From Siphonodentalium dalli (lineage: Eukaryota; Mollusca; Scaphopoda; Gadilida; Siphonodentaliidae): DNA of 64,000 nucleotides. Position numbers and translations under genes: made by a program. Below are positions 47,341 to 58,944 of the stretch, piece after piece (position 1 is the first letter of the stretch; every line of letters begins with the position of its first letter). The notes under the pieces were generated by a model. It ran no database searches. It was not told the origin of the DNA and saw only the letters and a program-made list of their open reading frames with translations. Where the stretch lies: NCBI GenBank assembly GCA_032622095.1, contig CP136062.1, forward strand, positions 11,373,710 through 11,437,709. The letters run 5' to 3'.

Positions 47341-47987
47341 GGTGAGTTCAATTCCCTTCTGGGCATTAAAACAATAATTGATTTTTCTTCGAAATTGTGT
47401 TTTAAATTTATTTTAATTTGATGGACACTGAAGGGCCAAATCCTAGTGATGTGTCTCATAATTATCATAATATCGATTTAGCATGGTATATTTTTTTTCT
47501 TAAAAAAAAAATGGAAAATATCTGTTAAAATGTAGCGAAATTTGCCCAATTTGACCACTTCCGGACACCATTTTGGATTTAGTAATGACAATAATAACTA
47601 GAGGTCAGATTCCATGGAATCAGATATACTTCCATGGTATCCCATCCCATCCCATGTGAGTGTTATGCGTATACATCTATGTTTGTTCCTCTTCGTGCGA
47701 ATGCATATTGGTGCTTTGTGGTCAGATGGCACCGTTCGAGTCAGGGATGCACGGAAGGAAAGAGGGGCACCAAAATTTATAAACTAAGTTTAGCGCCGAT
47801 GGACCATCTAGATGGCACCAAACGGTCTACTAGGGGTAACTTTTTACTAGAAAGATAATGGTGTGGGTTAGAATTTTCTAAAATTATGAAGCACTGTTTG
47901 ATTTTAGATTCAAAATCGTGGCTTATCCTTGGATACTTCCACTTGCAATGTAATCGCAGTTGTGTGTGTAGTTGTCGCATTGTAAAT
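47341..47987. other. Non-coding interval
   Basis: No array or recognisable gene. The short (CCCAT)n run CCCATCCCATCCCATG is at 47641-47656. A 74-codon frame from 47634 has no recognised domain. Confidence 0.4.
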
Positions 47988-48135
47988 GTAGAAGGCCGAT
48001 GACTTCTCTGCTCGAGAGGTCTAGATTTCTTGGTCACGGTCGTTAGATGTTTTGTGTGATCAACGAAGTTAAGCAACGTCGAACCCGGTTAGTACTTGGC
48101 TGTGTGACTTGGCTTGGGATTCTGGATACTGCCAA
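47988..48135 (+). repeat. 5S rRNA-derived repeat, copy 2
   Basis: 48058-48133 reads GATCAACGAAGTTAAGCAAC, GTCGAACCCGGTTAGTACTT and GGATACTGCC, close to the 3' two thirds of 5S rRNA. The upstream GATGACTTCTCTGCTCGAGA and GGTCTAGATTTCTTGGTCAC are shared with copy 1 (25645-25855). This copy retains the GGTTAGTACTTGG stretch better than copy 1. It lacks the canonical 5S 5' end and a T-run. Confidence 0.72.
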
Positions 48136-48529
48136 CTTTCGGTGCGATTCCCGCACTTCTCTCTCTTGTTCTGTTACATGTGTACATACATGTAAAAATA
48201 GTGGCTGGAAAGATCACAGGGTAGTCAATTACATGCTTACGAATAACCTATAATATCGTCATGTACGACGACCCCGCAATCTACCGGTATCTATCAATAA
48301 ACTATCCATAATTTCATCAGGTCCCGATGCCTCCACTTACGATTGTATCATTGTCGTCTGAACGTTCACTAACGACACAAAATAACTGCAAATTCAGAGA
48401 CCTGTACGGTAATCGACTACTAGTTGACTAGTCGGACCCCTTCTAAGAGCTCCCGTTTCTATGTACGGTACATACAGTATGACGTATAAAATGAGCCATG
48501 TGTCATCGCTGTTTTGAGTACCGGTATCC

Positions 48530-49003
48530 AATAAGTTTGCAAAGTTTGTGTCTTTATGGTGTAACTCATTAGACATGATCGTAGAATTATCTCTCATTTT
48601 GAAAACATAAACCGCTTATATTTCTGCGAGAATCCAAATCTATTATCGTAAATATTCTCGCAATTTACCCTTTATTCTTGTGAACAGTTTGTATGGATTC
48701 TCGCAAAATCAGATGAAATAGATCGGTACTAGTATGTCATTGGGCGCCGTCGTATCTAATCCCATACTGTGCCGACTAGCTGACAATAATAATAAAAACA
48801 AAATTATCTATGCACAAATTGCAAAGCGAATTGCGATACTAAAACTTCTAAAAGCTCTAAATAGTAAATACGTTGATCGAAGCAACTGTGTGTTCAAAAT
48901 TAAGACTCCTAACTTCGCCAAGTCGTGCACACGTCTAGAACAGGCTATGTAGCTCGTTTTGTCTTTTATAGTTGGATGATACAGTAGCCTGATTGAGCTT
49001 CAT
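48530..49003 (+). repeat. Paralogue of the 5600-6807 composite repeat
   Basis: GTTTGTGTCTTTATGGTGTA, CTAAAAGCTCTAAATA, CTAACTTCGCCAAGTCGTGC and GATTGAGCTTCATTTTTA are shared in order with 5600-6807. A family B array follows immediately in both. Confidence 0.75.
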
Positions 49004-49519
49004 TTTTAACTGAACTTTACTTTGTAAAGTTTGAGCTATTACCATGGCTTTGTCGTCCATCGTCTGTGTGTGTGAGGGTGTGTGTGTGCGTGTGTGATGC
49101 GTCAACAATTTCCTTTAGCATGGGCTACAGGTCGTACCTTTGGTCGGATCATTATGAAATTTGTCATAGCTGTTGACATGTAGATGGAAACGAGTCATTT
49201 TGGGTTCATTCGGGAAAAAAACATGACCGCCAGTGGCCATCTTGGATTTCAATCCATTAGCACGGGCTACAGGTCGTACTGTTTTTCTGATCATCATGAA
49301 ATTTGTCATGAATGTTAATATTGACATGTTTATGGGAACGACTAATTTTGGGGTTGTTCGGCCAAAAAACATGGCCACCGGCAGCCATCTTAGATTTTAC
49401 TCTTTGCATGACTAAATCCCTTGGCACACCCTACAGATCACATATCCCTCCATTTACTGTTAACCATTAAATTATTCCCCAACCTAAGTTGAGCTAAAGT
49501 GTCATTGACACTTTCATTA
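49004..49519 (+). repeat. Family B, copy 5 (short)
   Basis: TTTTTAACTGAACTTTACTT start, (GT)n tract, about two monomers, then AAGTTGAGCTAAAGTGTCAT at the end. It retains both ends but few monomers, so internal copy number is what varies in the family. Confidence 0.88.
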
Positions 49520-49828
49520 TTAGATTTTGTTGTCTTATGTCGCAGTGATATCACAGGTTAGGGGGAATGTTTTGTCCATTAAAAATACCCCCTGCAACGC
49601 GGTTGTGGAGAAAGGGGTTTATACTCCAATCAGCTTGTCTGTGGACATAAATTTGTCTGGAGTTTTTCTCAGCTGTTTTCTGATCATTTTCTGTGGAAGT
49701 TGGCACAGACATTCAACAACTGCGATTATGACATATGTCAGTCTTTATTTGGTGGCGTTACATCCCCATTTTTCGACTTATAAAATCTTTGAAAATTGTA
49801 TAATTTTGTCCGAGCTTGTATTCCTACA
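49520..49828 (+). other. Unique spacer between two family B arrays
   Basis: A frame of about 100 codons (49527-49835) with hydrophobic segments is open but has no ATG context, no splice sites I would trust and runs into the family B end. Not called as a gene. Confidence 0.35.
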
Positions 49829-51297
49829 TTTTTAGCTCAACTTTACTTTGTAAAGTTTGAGCTATTGCCATGGCTTGATATCCGTCGTCCGTGTGTGTGA
49901 GCGTGACTCGTCAACAATTTCCTTTAGCACGGGCTACAGTTCGTACCTTTGGTCAGATCATTATGAAATTTGTCATGAATGTTGAAATTGACATGTGGAT
50001 GGGAACGAGTCATTTTGGGGTCATTCAGCCAAAAAACATGGCCGCTGGCAACCATCTTGGATTTCAAAATTAAATCCATTGGCGCGGGCTACAAGTCGTA
50101 CTGTTAGTCTGATCATCATGAAATTTGTTATGGATGTTAATATTGACATGTAGATGGGAACTAGTCATCTTGGGGTCGTTCGGCCAAAAAACATGGCCGC
50201 CAGCAGCCATCTTGGATTTTACTCTTTGCATGACTAAATCCTTTGGCACGGGCTACATGTCGTACCTTTGGTCCGATCATTATGAGATTTGTAATATCTG
50301 TTGACATTGACATCTAGATAAGAGTAATTTTGGGGTCATTCGGCAAAATAACATGGCCGCCAGCGGCCATCTTGAATTTTAAATTTCAATCCATTAGCAC
50401 GGGCTACAGGTCGTACTGTTCGTCTGATCATCATAAAATGTGTCATCGATGTTAACAATGACATGTAGATGGGAACGAGTCATTTTGGGGTCGTTGGGCC
50501 CAAAAACATGGCCGGCGGCAGCCATATTGGATTTTACTCTTTGCATGAATAAATCATTTGGCGCGGGCTACAGGTCCTACCTTTGGTCGGATCATTATGA
50601 AATATGTCACAGCTGTTGACATTAATAAGTAGATGGGAACGAGTCATTTTGGGGCCATTCGGCAAAAAAACATGGCCGCCAGTGGCCATCTTGGATTTAA
50701 AAATTTAATCCATTGACACGGGTTACAGGTCATACTGTTCTTCTGATTATCATGAAATTTGTCGTGGGTGTTAATATTGACATGTAGATGGGAACGAGTC
50801 ATTTTGGGGTCTTTTGGCTAAAAAACATGTCCGCCAGCAGCCAACTTGGATTTTACTCTTTGCATGACTAAATCATTTGGCACGGGCTACAGGTCGTAGC
50901 TTTGGTCGGATCATCATGAAATTAGTAATGGATGTTAACAATGACATGTAGATCGGAACGAGTCATTTTGGGGTCATTTAGCCAAAAAACATGGCCGCCA
51001 GCAGCCATCTTGAAATTTACTCTTTACATGACTAAATTCTTTGACACAGGCTACAGGTCATATGATCTTTTGTCGGATCATCATGAAATTTGTGATGGAT
51101 GTTAATGACATGTAGATGGGAATTAGTCATTTTGTGGTCATTCAGCAAAAAAATATGGCTGCCAGCGTCCATCTTGGATTTCAATCTTTGCATAACTAGG
51201 ACTTTCAACTTTCCACATTCCTAATCACTCCATTGACATAACACATGAAATTATTCCCTTTCCAAGTTAAGCTACAGTGTCATTGTCACTTTTATTA
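49829..51297 (+). repeat. Family B array, copy 6
   Basis: TTTTTAGCTCAACTTTACTT / GTAAAGTTTGAGCTATTGCC at the start, about eight monomers, and AAGTTAAGCTACAGTGTCAT at the end. It is immediately followed by CCATACCATAGTATGATAAA, the beginning of a family H-like sequence. Confidence 0.9.
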
Positions 51298-51359
51298 TGT
51301 TTAGCCATACCATAGTATGATAAAGATAGTGACCACTCATCGTCTGTCTGTGTGTCCAT

Positions 51360-53658
51360 GGACATTCGTCCGGGCTGTTTCCCCCGTGCTTTCGGCGATT
51401 TGCGCGATTTAACCTTGAATTGTCCATTTTGAAGGTCAAGGTCAGGTGGGGTCAGTGGGTCACGATTTGACCCGTCCAAAACACTGCCTGGACAAAAGTA
51501 CCCGACAAAAGTACCCGTCGAAATCCATCCGGTTTTACCCGATTTGACCTCGAATTGATAATTTTGAAGGTCGATGTCAGGTGGGGTCACGATTTTACCC
51601 GTCCAAAAACACTGCCCGGACAAAACTACCCGACAAAAGTACCCGTCGAAATACATCCGGTTTTACCCGATTTGATCTTGAAATGATCATTTTGAAGGTC
51701 AAGGTCAGATTTGACCCGTCAAAAACACTCATTGGACAAAAGTAACCCTATGTAACAAATTTTGTGGAAATCCCATAAAAATTCGCGATTTGACCTTTAA
51801 TTGACCCGATTTAAAGGTCACGTCTCACTGGCAAATGAATAGGCTTATGAGACACTAATTTTCATCGAAATCACGTGATATTCGGGCGTTTGACCTTGAA
51901 CAGATCCGATTTCAAGGTCAAGGTCACATCGAACGGGTAAATTAATAGGCCTGTGCCACTTCCCGGCCGCAAGTATCCCCACATACCAAGTTTCATCGAA
52001 ATCCCGTTATATTCAGGCGTTTGATATTGAAATAACCCGATTTCAAGGTCAATGTCACGTCGCACGGGTAAAGTAATACGCCTATGACACTCCCCGGCCG
52101 AAGGCACCCCCACATACCAAGTTTCATCGAAATCCCGTGATATTCAGGCGTTTGACCTTAAAATTACCCGATTTCAAGGTCGAGGTCACGTCGAACGGAA
52201 AAATTAATAGGCGTATGTCACTTCCCGGCCGAAAATATCCCCACATACCAAGTTTCATCGAAATCGGCTAGGCCGTTTTCGAGTTCATTGATTACACACA
52301 GACAGATCTTTCAAAATATATAATAGACTAGAAGGTGACCCGACTTCGTCCGGGCTTTGACCTTGAATTGTCAATTTTAAAGGTCAAGGTCAAGTGGGGT
52401 CACGATTTGACCAGTCCAAAACACTGCCCGGACAAAAGTACCCGACAAAAGTACCCGTCGAAATCCATTCGGTTTTACCCGATTTTATCTTGAAATGATC
52501 ATTTTGAAGGTCAATGTCAGGTCGGGGTTACGATTTGACCCGTCCAAAACACTCATTGGACAACAGTAACCCTATGTATCAAATTTTTTGGAAATCCCAT
52601 CAAAATTCACGATTTGACCTTTAATTGACCCGATTTAAAGGTCACGTCGCACTGGCAAATGAATAGGCTTATGAGATTCCCCATACGAAAGTATCCCTAG
52701 ACAGTAATTTTCATCGTAATCACGTGATATTCTGGCGTTTGACATTGAAAAGACCCGATTTCAAGGTCAAGGTCACATCGCACGGGTAAATTAATAGGCC
52801 TGTGCCACTTCCCGTCCGAAAGTACTCCCACATACCAAGTTTCCTCGAAATCCCGTTATATTCAGGAGTTTGACCTTGAAATGACCCGATTTCAAGGTCA
52901 ATGTCACGTCGCACGGGCAAATTAATAGGCCTATGCCACTTCCCGGCAGAAAATACCCCCACATACTAAGTTTCATCGAAATCGGCTCGGCCGTTTTCGA
53001 GTCCATCGCCAACAGACACACACACACACACAGATCTTCCAAAAATATATAATAGACTAGAAGGTGACCCGACTTCGTCCGGCCTTTGACCTTGAATTGT
53101 CCATTTTGAAGGTCAAGTGGGGTCACGATTTGACCAGTTCAAAACACTGCCCGGACAAAAGTACCCGACAAACGTGCCCGTAGAAATCCATCCGGTTTGA
53201 CCTTGAATTGATAATTTTGAAGGTCAAGGTCAGGTCGGTGTCACGATTTGACCCGTCCAAAACACTCAGTGGACAAAAGTAACCCTATGTATAAAATGTC
53301 GTCGAAATCCCATCAAAATTGGCGATTTGACCTTGAATTGACCCGATTTCAAGGTCATGGTCACGTCACACGGGTAAATGGATATGCCTATGAGACTCCC
53401 CATACGAAAGTACCCCCACATACCAACTTTCATCGAAATCCCGTGATATTCGGGCGTTTGACATTGAAATGACTCGATTTCAAGGTCAAGGTCGCGTCGA
53501 ACGGGGAAATTAATAGGCCCATGTCACTCCCCGGCCGAAAATACCCGCACTTACCAAGTTTCATCGAATTCGTCTCGGCCGTTTTCGAGTCCATCGATTA
53601 CAGACAGACACACAGACACACAGACACACATATATTCCAAAAATATATAATAGACTAG
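51360..53658 (+). repeat. Family D tandem repeats, three large units
   Basis: Units begin AAGGTGACCCGACTTCGTCC (52332, 53061; the first unit is truncated on the left) and end ATATATAATAGACTAG (52331, 53060, 53658), preceded by ACAGACAGACACACAG-type tracts. Inside are subrepeats of about 130-140 bp with TTGACCTTGAA, CGATTTCAAGGTCAAGGTCA, AATTAATAGGCCTATG and CATACCAAGTTTCATCGAAA. No ORF is meaningful. The superfamily is not known to me. Confidence 0.85.
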
Positions 53659-53990
53659 CCGATGAGCCCGACGTTGTCCGGGCTATTCAAAAACCAAATT
53701 TCAAGTCGATGGCTCAACCCGTTTCCGATATCTGATCTGCGCACGGGCTCGGCGACTCGGGCTCGGCGACCCGGAAAGATACATTCACATAGCAAATTTC
53801 AAGTCGATAGCTCCACCCGTTTCCGAGATCTCGTCTGCGCATGCGCGAAGCGGGCGCCACACGGGCTCGCCAATACGACATCGTCGACCGCCTGGTCAAA
53901 CTACACACACGTACCAAGTTTCGTCCCGATCGGTCGAGAATCGTAGATTTGGCCCGTATATCTCTCTGCAGATGCTAATAACTTTGAATG
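53659..53990 (+). repeat. Diverged family D-like unit
   Basis: CCGATGAGCCCGACGTTGTC resembles the family D start. It has CAAATTTCAAGTCGATGGCT twice (about 53695 and 53796, second copy with AGCT) and GTACCAAGTTTCGTCCCGAT. It appears to be a related subfamily appended to the tandem block. Confidence 0.6.
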
Positions 53991-54319
53991 GTAAATAAAC
54001 GCTCTTTATAGCGATGCGTCAAAAACAAACGCTCATTAAATTATCACTTGATTAACCACCGCAGTGCCGTTTTTTGTGACTGAGAGTGGAGAATGGGTGC
54101 TCTGGGCCACTTTATTTTCTTGTTAACATTGCTTAAAAGTTGAAGGACATAATAAGGAACAAAATGAGTTGGGTGAAGTTAAGTCCCAGGGGGGTGCAAG
54201 GGTACCCCTATTAGCTCCCGGACTAACTTGTTAGTTTTTTGGCCCGACCGTTACCGACCTACGACCAGGACAATAAATCACCTATTTACAGCGTAAAATC
54301 CAAACGGGCTAATTAATCA

Positions 54320-54840
54320 GCAAGATTAATGCAGTAGCAGATACGGCGGTATCCTGTAGGTAAGATTCTAAAGTTTGACCACTCTACTATACAAGCAACC
54401 TGCCCAAACGCGACCCCGCTTCAGGTGGATTCAAACTGTTGGTAAATTCCAACGAAAATCAAAGGGGGGGAATTTGTAAAAAAATCAGACATCAAGATAA
54501 AACAAAAAATGATAAGTGGATGTGATAGCTAGTGTCCAGGCGCAACGTTGTCATGTCTGTTTAAATCGCCCTCAAGCCGAAGGTTTACTCGTGGCGAGGC
54601 TTTATAATGTAAATGAGAATAGTTAAGTGCTGTATCACTAACCTATTTTTCCCGCCAAATCGAAAAGGGCAAATGAAAGGGCGAGCTAATGCAGTAGCAG
54701 GTATTTTTATATACGGTAGATAATTTCCCAAACTTTGAGCGTTCTACTGTATAAGCAACCTGCCCAACGGAGAGCTCGCATTCGGGTGGGTCCAAATATG
54801 TAAATTCCAGCGAAAACGAAAGGTGAAAACATACTCCAAA
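54320..54840 (+). repeat. Direct duplication, period about 362 bp
   Basis: AATGCAGTAGCAG, TCTACTATACAAGCAACCTG and AATTCCAACGAAAATCAAAG at 54329-54468 recur with changes (AATGCAGTAGCAG, TCTACTGTATAAGCAACCTG, AATTCCAGCGAAAACGAAAG) at 54690-54830. Confidence 0.7.
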
Positions 54841-54979
54841 AATCAAACATGGGGATTATTCCATGAGCCAGGCTCCCCAAAAATGGAAAGTGGTACCAAT
54901 TTGGTGGGCAAATTCTACCAAAAGTTTTCTAAAATCTCATAGTCTGAAGTTTATGTCAGTGCTGGGGCACACTGGGGCA

Positions 54980-56370
54980 GTGTAGCTTAGTGTGGAAAAT
55001 GTTTGTTTCCATGGCAACGGAGTGTGTTTTTTCCCGTATAAAACATATGCCTATAATGGTCAATACCAAGAAAGTTTAATGCAGTAACTCTATCTTGGCA
55101 TTGATATGTTGTGCTATCCTTGGTGGGCTTTAATTTAACACTGGAGATTTCACCAATATATGACAAGGTCAAATTCAAAGGCCAAGGTCATTGACCAAAA
55201 TATTAGCTTTTGTCATATCGGGTCATACGTTTTCTATCCAATAAGTTTATATATCAGTTCTGAATACGTTATCTTTAGTCGGAAATAATCTAGAGCATAC
55301 ATGCTACACGGATTACTGTGTTATAGTTGCAACTGAAAAGCCAGTCATTAGATAACGATCTCTAAACTTTGTGGCCATTTTCAAAATAGGTCGAAATCAG
55401 TTGTTTCCCAAGATATCGTGCTTTTGTGTATATTATAGAGTTATTTACTTATCTGGGGTCCGTTAGGGGTTGAATTGTGAATTTATTGACTAAAGCCCGA
55501 AACTTATACAAATATATACTTAGTTATAGTGAAAACGTTTTGGAGGGCGTGCCCAGGTGGGGTGGTGTCAAATGGCATTATAAACCCAGGTTTCCGTTAC
55601 AACGACACCATATATTTGAAGAAAAATACAAAATATGCCGCTTTTGAGAACCAACGAACCTTGTTTTTTTGTATGGCACATTTAGGCACATTTTAATCGG
55701 CATTTTAAGTACTACCTTGTTGTGGTAATTGTGACAGTACATAAGCGACGATGCATTACCATCAAGACCAAAATAACTGCAATTTTGTAACTTTAGTAAC
55801 TAAATCATGAAACTTCACTTATGTGTTACGTAGTTATAATGGACAGCTTTTGGGGGATGCCCAGTGAGATTTTTGACAAACTGTCGAGATAAAATCTAAT
55901 TTCCATGGCAACGGCATCAAATATTATTATTGAAAATCCAACTGCTGGAAACCTGAGCCTAATTTTGTGTGAAGAAATGATGTGACCTCATATTGCCATT
56001 AAGGATCCATCAATGGACTGGGCTATATGCCCTATAGGATCAAGGTCAATTGCTACAGTCAATGTCATTGGAAAAGGGTAATATTTGGTCTAGTTTTTAT
56101 AATTGGGCTCACTATCTCTAGTGGGTTAGTCATGAAAGCAATCCCCATCATCATGCATAACTTTGTGGTAATACATGACTTATGATACATTACCCTTGAG
56201 ATACAATCAGAACAAAATAAACACGATTTGTGACATCAACTAAAGCACGATACTGCACTTATCTGTTTCTTGGTTATAGTGGAAACCTTTTAGAGGGAAT
56301 CGTGCCTAGCTGAGTGGTCAAAAATACAGATACAATATAGTTCCCATGTCAATGACATTAGCGAGTTTGC
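54980..56370 (+). repeat. Strongly diverged tandem units of about 310-435 bp
   Basis: Three blocks share a plan: a TTATAGTGGAAACGTTTTGGAGGG-type start (near 55524, 55835 and 56275), a GTGCCCAG(G/C)T(G)-like word, a TTCCATGGCAACG-type block, and about 200 bp later CTTATCTG or CACTTATG. The TTTCCATGGCAACGG at 55005 suggests a fourth. No coding potential is seen. Confidence 0.5.
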
Positions 56371-56379
56371 GATATCGTC

Positions 56380-58300
56380 CGACGGGTACGGATACCGGTG
56401 AATCGGTGAAATTCGTCACGCTCTCTTGAGTACTTTCAATGCAGCGCATAGAGCGGTAGGGATTTGGAACGGGTAGATGTATCCCACTGACCGGTAATCT
56501 TTCACTAAAGTTTTCTCACTCAAAAGTGCATTAATTCTATGAAATAGTCAGCTATGCATTAATCTATTCATTGCAATATTTCATGGGCAAATCTCATTGA
56601 TACATCTGTCATGTTTTATGTTCAAAGTATCGAGGCGGCTTCTTGCACTTAGATAACTACGGGACGTCAATTTGTTCACTAACAGCTATCTCCACTCCAG
56701 TAAAGACATATCATGATTAAAATTACTCGAACCTTTAATTCAATGGTCCCCATGTCATAAGATTCCAACACAAATAAAGCTAACCACAGTCAACTATAGT
56801 ATACATTTGCCCAAAACCTGTTATTTATCAAAATGTTGTTAAATGAAAAAATACACTTGATTTTAGAGGTATACATCTTCATCCGCAATTTAGTCCTAGA
56901 CCGTCTTCTCGTCGACTGTTTACTGGGCCTCTAAAAATTATCGGTGGTGAAAAATAATATATTTCAAAAATCGATATCTGATCACTCTTAGCTTTGATGT
57001 GTGGGTTCCTCTATTCGAATCAAATATTTGTTACCCCCCCCCCCCAAAGCCGAGAAAATAGTAATTTGCGAGCGTTTATTCGGATTATGCATGAGAGTGA
57101 GTTGATGGTGCTATACGCAGTCTCGGCCCATGGATTATAGAGGGTCTCCGCGGTGAGAGCGGGTGTCCAGCTTCAAATTCCCAAGTATACACCCCATTGA
57201 GCCTTGCGTAATTCCAATTGTGCAACCCCGTTGGGTTTGATTTTCCCCAACTGTTCCTCCACGTGCCTGAACTGTAGTATGTTCTAAATGGATCAGTATT
57301 CTTGTTACCAGAAGTCCTGCTGTGGGAGGGTTCCACTGTGCCGACTAATGTAAGAGCATTTGTAGATATGAACATGGAAATTACACAAGCATAACATATA
57401 GTGCTCTAATGCCAGGCAAATCACGCCCTGGTTTGTTTTTCTTAAATTAATCATCAGTTTTGACGGGCCACTGCATGGGGAGAGACCAGGATACATCGGG
57501 TCGACCATGGTTCGGTCCGGTGTGAGAACGTTTTGAAATCTGAATATGAAAATTGATAATCCTAGCATCTATAGACTGTCCCCTTTTCATTTGTTGGATA
57601 TTTCAAACCTAAGGTTGGAAAATTTCCAACGGTTGGCCATTACAGTCCGAATTTGTTTGACAAAAAGGAGGAAAATATGCAAATGTTGGTCTGAAAAAAT
57701 AAAAATTCCCAACTAATATTTTTTGGTGAAAATCAAATTGCCAGAATAATTTCAACCTTGTTTTGGTGTGAAATTTTCAACTGACGTGCTAGGTATATGA
57801 ATATTCCAACTGTTGAACAATTTTACAACAGTTGAAGTGAAACACCCCACCCCTCTCGTCACGTCTCTGTATCGAACCTTTGTTCATGAGCATAAACATA
57901 TCGTGAATGTATTACACTACTAAATACAACCGCTTAGTTATTTTATCGTATGTGGGTGGTAACTGATTTCTCATTTTAATATAGATTAGATATTTACCAT
58001 TTGAACGGACATGGTACATTTGAACATCAAGACTGTTCTATATTGCAGTGGTGGAGATATGTAGGTCGACAATGACACGAAATACCGATGTACACACCTT
58101 ATACTCTACACAACCTTACCCTCATCAGAGCGACTTTCATCTGTTTTGGTTTTTGTTTCACATAGAAGTGAAGCAAACGCTCTTTATTTATATTTTACTG
58201 TATTTAAATATATTAACATAACATTGTAGGCCTGTGATTGAAGGATACAATATAATGACACATTTGGTTTTTATATAGTATCTGTACTTGTTCGAATATG
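56380..58300 (+). repeat. Segmental direct repeat, left copy (right copy 60545-61745)
   Basis: Shared blocks in order: GAGTACTTTCAATGCA, AACGGGTAGATGT, CAGTCAGCTATGC-like, GAGGCGGCTTCT, GACCAGGA(T)ACA(T/C)CGG, GGTGTGAGAA, TTTGAAATCTGAA, CTTTCCATTTGTTGGA-like, and TTTATCGTATGTGGGTGG. Offset is about 4.1 kb. Copies differ by many substitutions, and the left one contains the family G fragment at 56700-57095. The blocks around 57480 resemble the interior of the CAGAGGC hAT-like elements. Confidence 0.7.
56700..57095 (+). mobile_element. Partial family G (TTAA MITE) copy
   Basis: TAACCACAGTCAACTATAGT, TTTATCAAAATG, CACTTGATTTTAGAGG, ATATCTGATCACTC and AAAATAGTAATTTG match the reverse complement of 43540-44010. 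Neither TTAA end is preserved. A poly-C run is at about 57035-57045. Confidence 0.6.
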
Positions 58301-58365
58301 TGCCTGTCTGCATGTCCACTATTTTTTAGAAAATAACGAGGCCATCTATAGCTATAGGACTAATA

Positions 58366-58944
58366 CACGGGGGGAACTGCGACGTGAGGATCCGTGGCAT
58401 TCCGATAAAGAGACGGTGGCAATCCGAAAAACGAGACGGTTCGCTTTCGGCGACAAACGATATTTTCTTCGTGTTTGGGCATTCAAACGGAATTTCCGTG
58501 ACAAATCAGGTTTCATATCATCATATCGTTATTTTAGTTACTAATATCCATAAAAATCTAGACGCTACAGTGAGTACAACCAATAAAATCGCTATTTAAA
58601 GTCAAGCGACAGTTCGTTTTCCGATAAAAAACGAACGGTCGCGTGTCTTTTATCGGAAAATGAACCGTCGCGTGACTTTTAAATGGCAATTCTCTTGGTT
58701 TTAGTCACTGTATCGTCTAGCTTTTGGTGGATATTAGTAACTTAAATAACGATATGATGATATGAAACCTGATTTGTCACGGCAATTCCGTTTGAATGCC
58801 CACACACGAAGAAAATCTCGTTTGTTGCCGAAAGCGAACCGTCTCGTTTATCGGATTTCCACCGTCTCTTTATCTGAATTCCACCGTCTCTTTATCGGAA
58901 TGCCACCGATCCTCACGTCGCAGTTCTCCCCCCCCCCCCCCGTG
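58366..58944. mobile_element. Foldback element with long inverted arms and 5-bp TAATA flanks
   Basis: Left arm from CACGGGGGGAACTGCGACGT pairs with the right arm ending ACGTCGCAGTTCTCCCC...CCGTG (poly-C expanded to about 14). The arms are roughly 260-290 bp, imperfect, and nearly meet around CGAACGGTCGCG (about 58633). TAATA occurs at 58361-58365 and 58945-58949. Inner subrepeats AAAGAGACGGTGGCAATCCG and TCTTTATCGGAATGCCACCG are conspicuous. ORFs inside are palindrome artefacts. Superfamily unknown. Confidence 0.82.

Noticed and set aside
49527-49835. 102-codon ORF between two family B arrays
   Set aside because: No start or splice context and it ends inside the conserved family B terminus. 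Kept only as an unassigned spacer.
51267-51656. 129-codon minus-strand ORF in family D
   Set aside because: Repeat-derived. The peptide is the translated GGTCAAATCGTGACC and GTACCCGTCGAAAT words.
53662-53946. 94-codon GC-richer ORF
   Set aside because: Lies in the diverged family D unit and contains its duplicated CAAATTTCAAGTCGATGGCT words.
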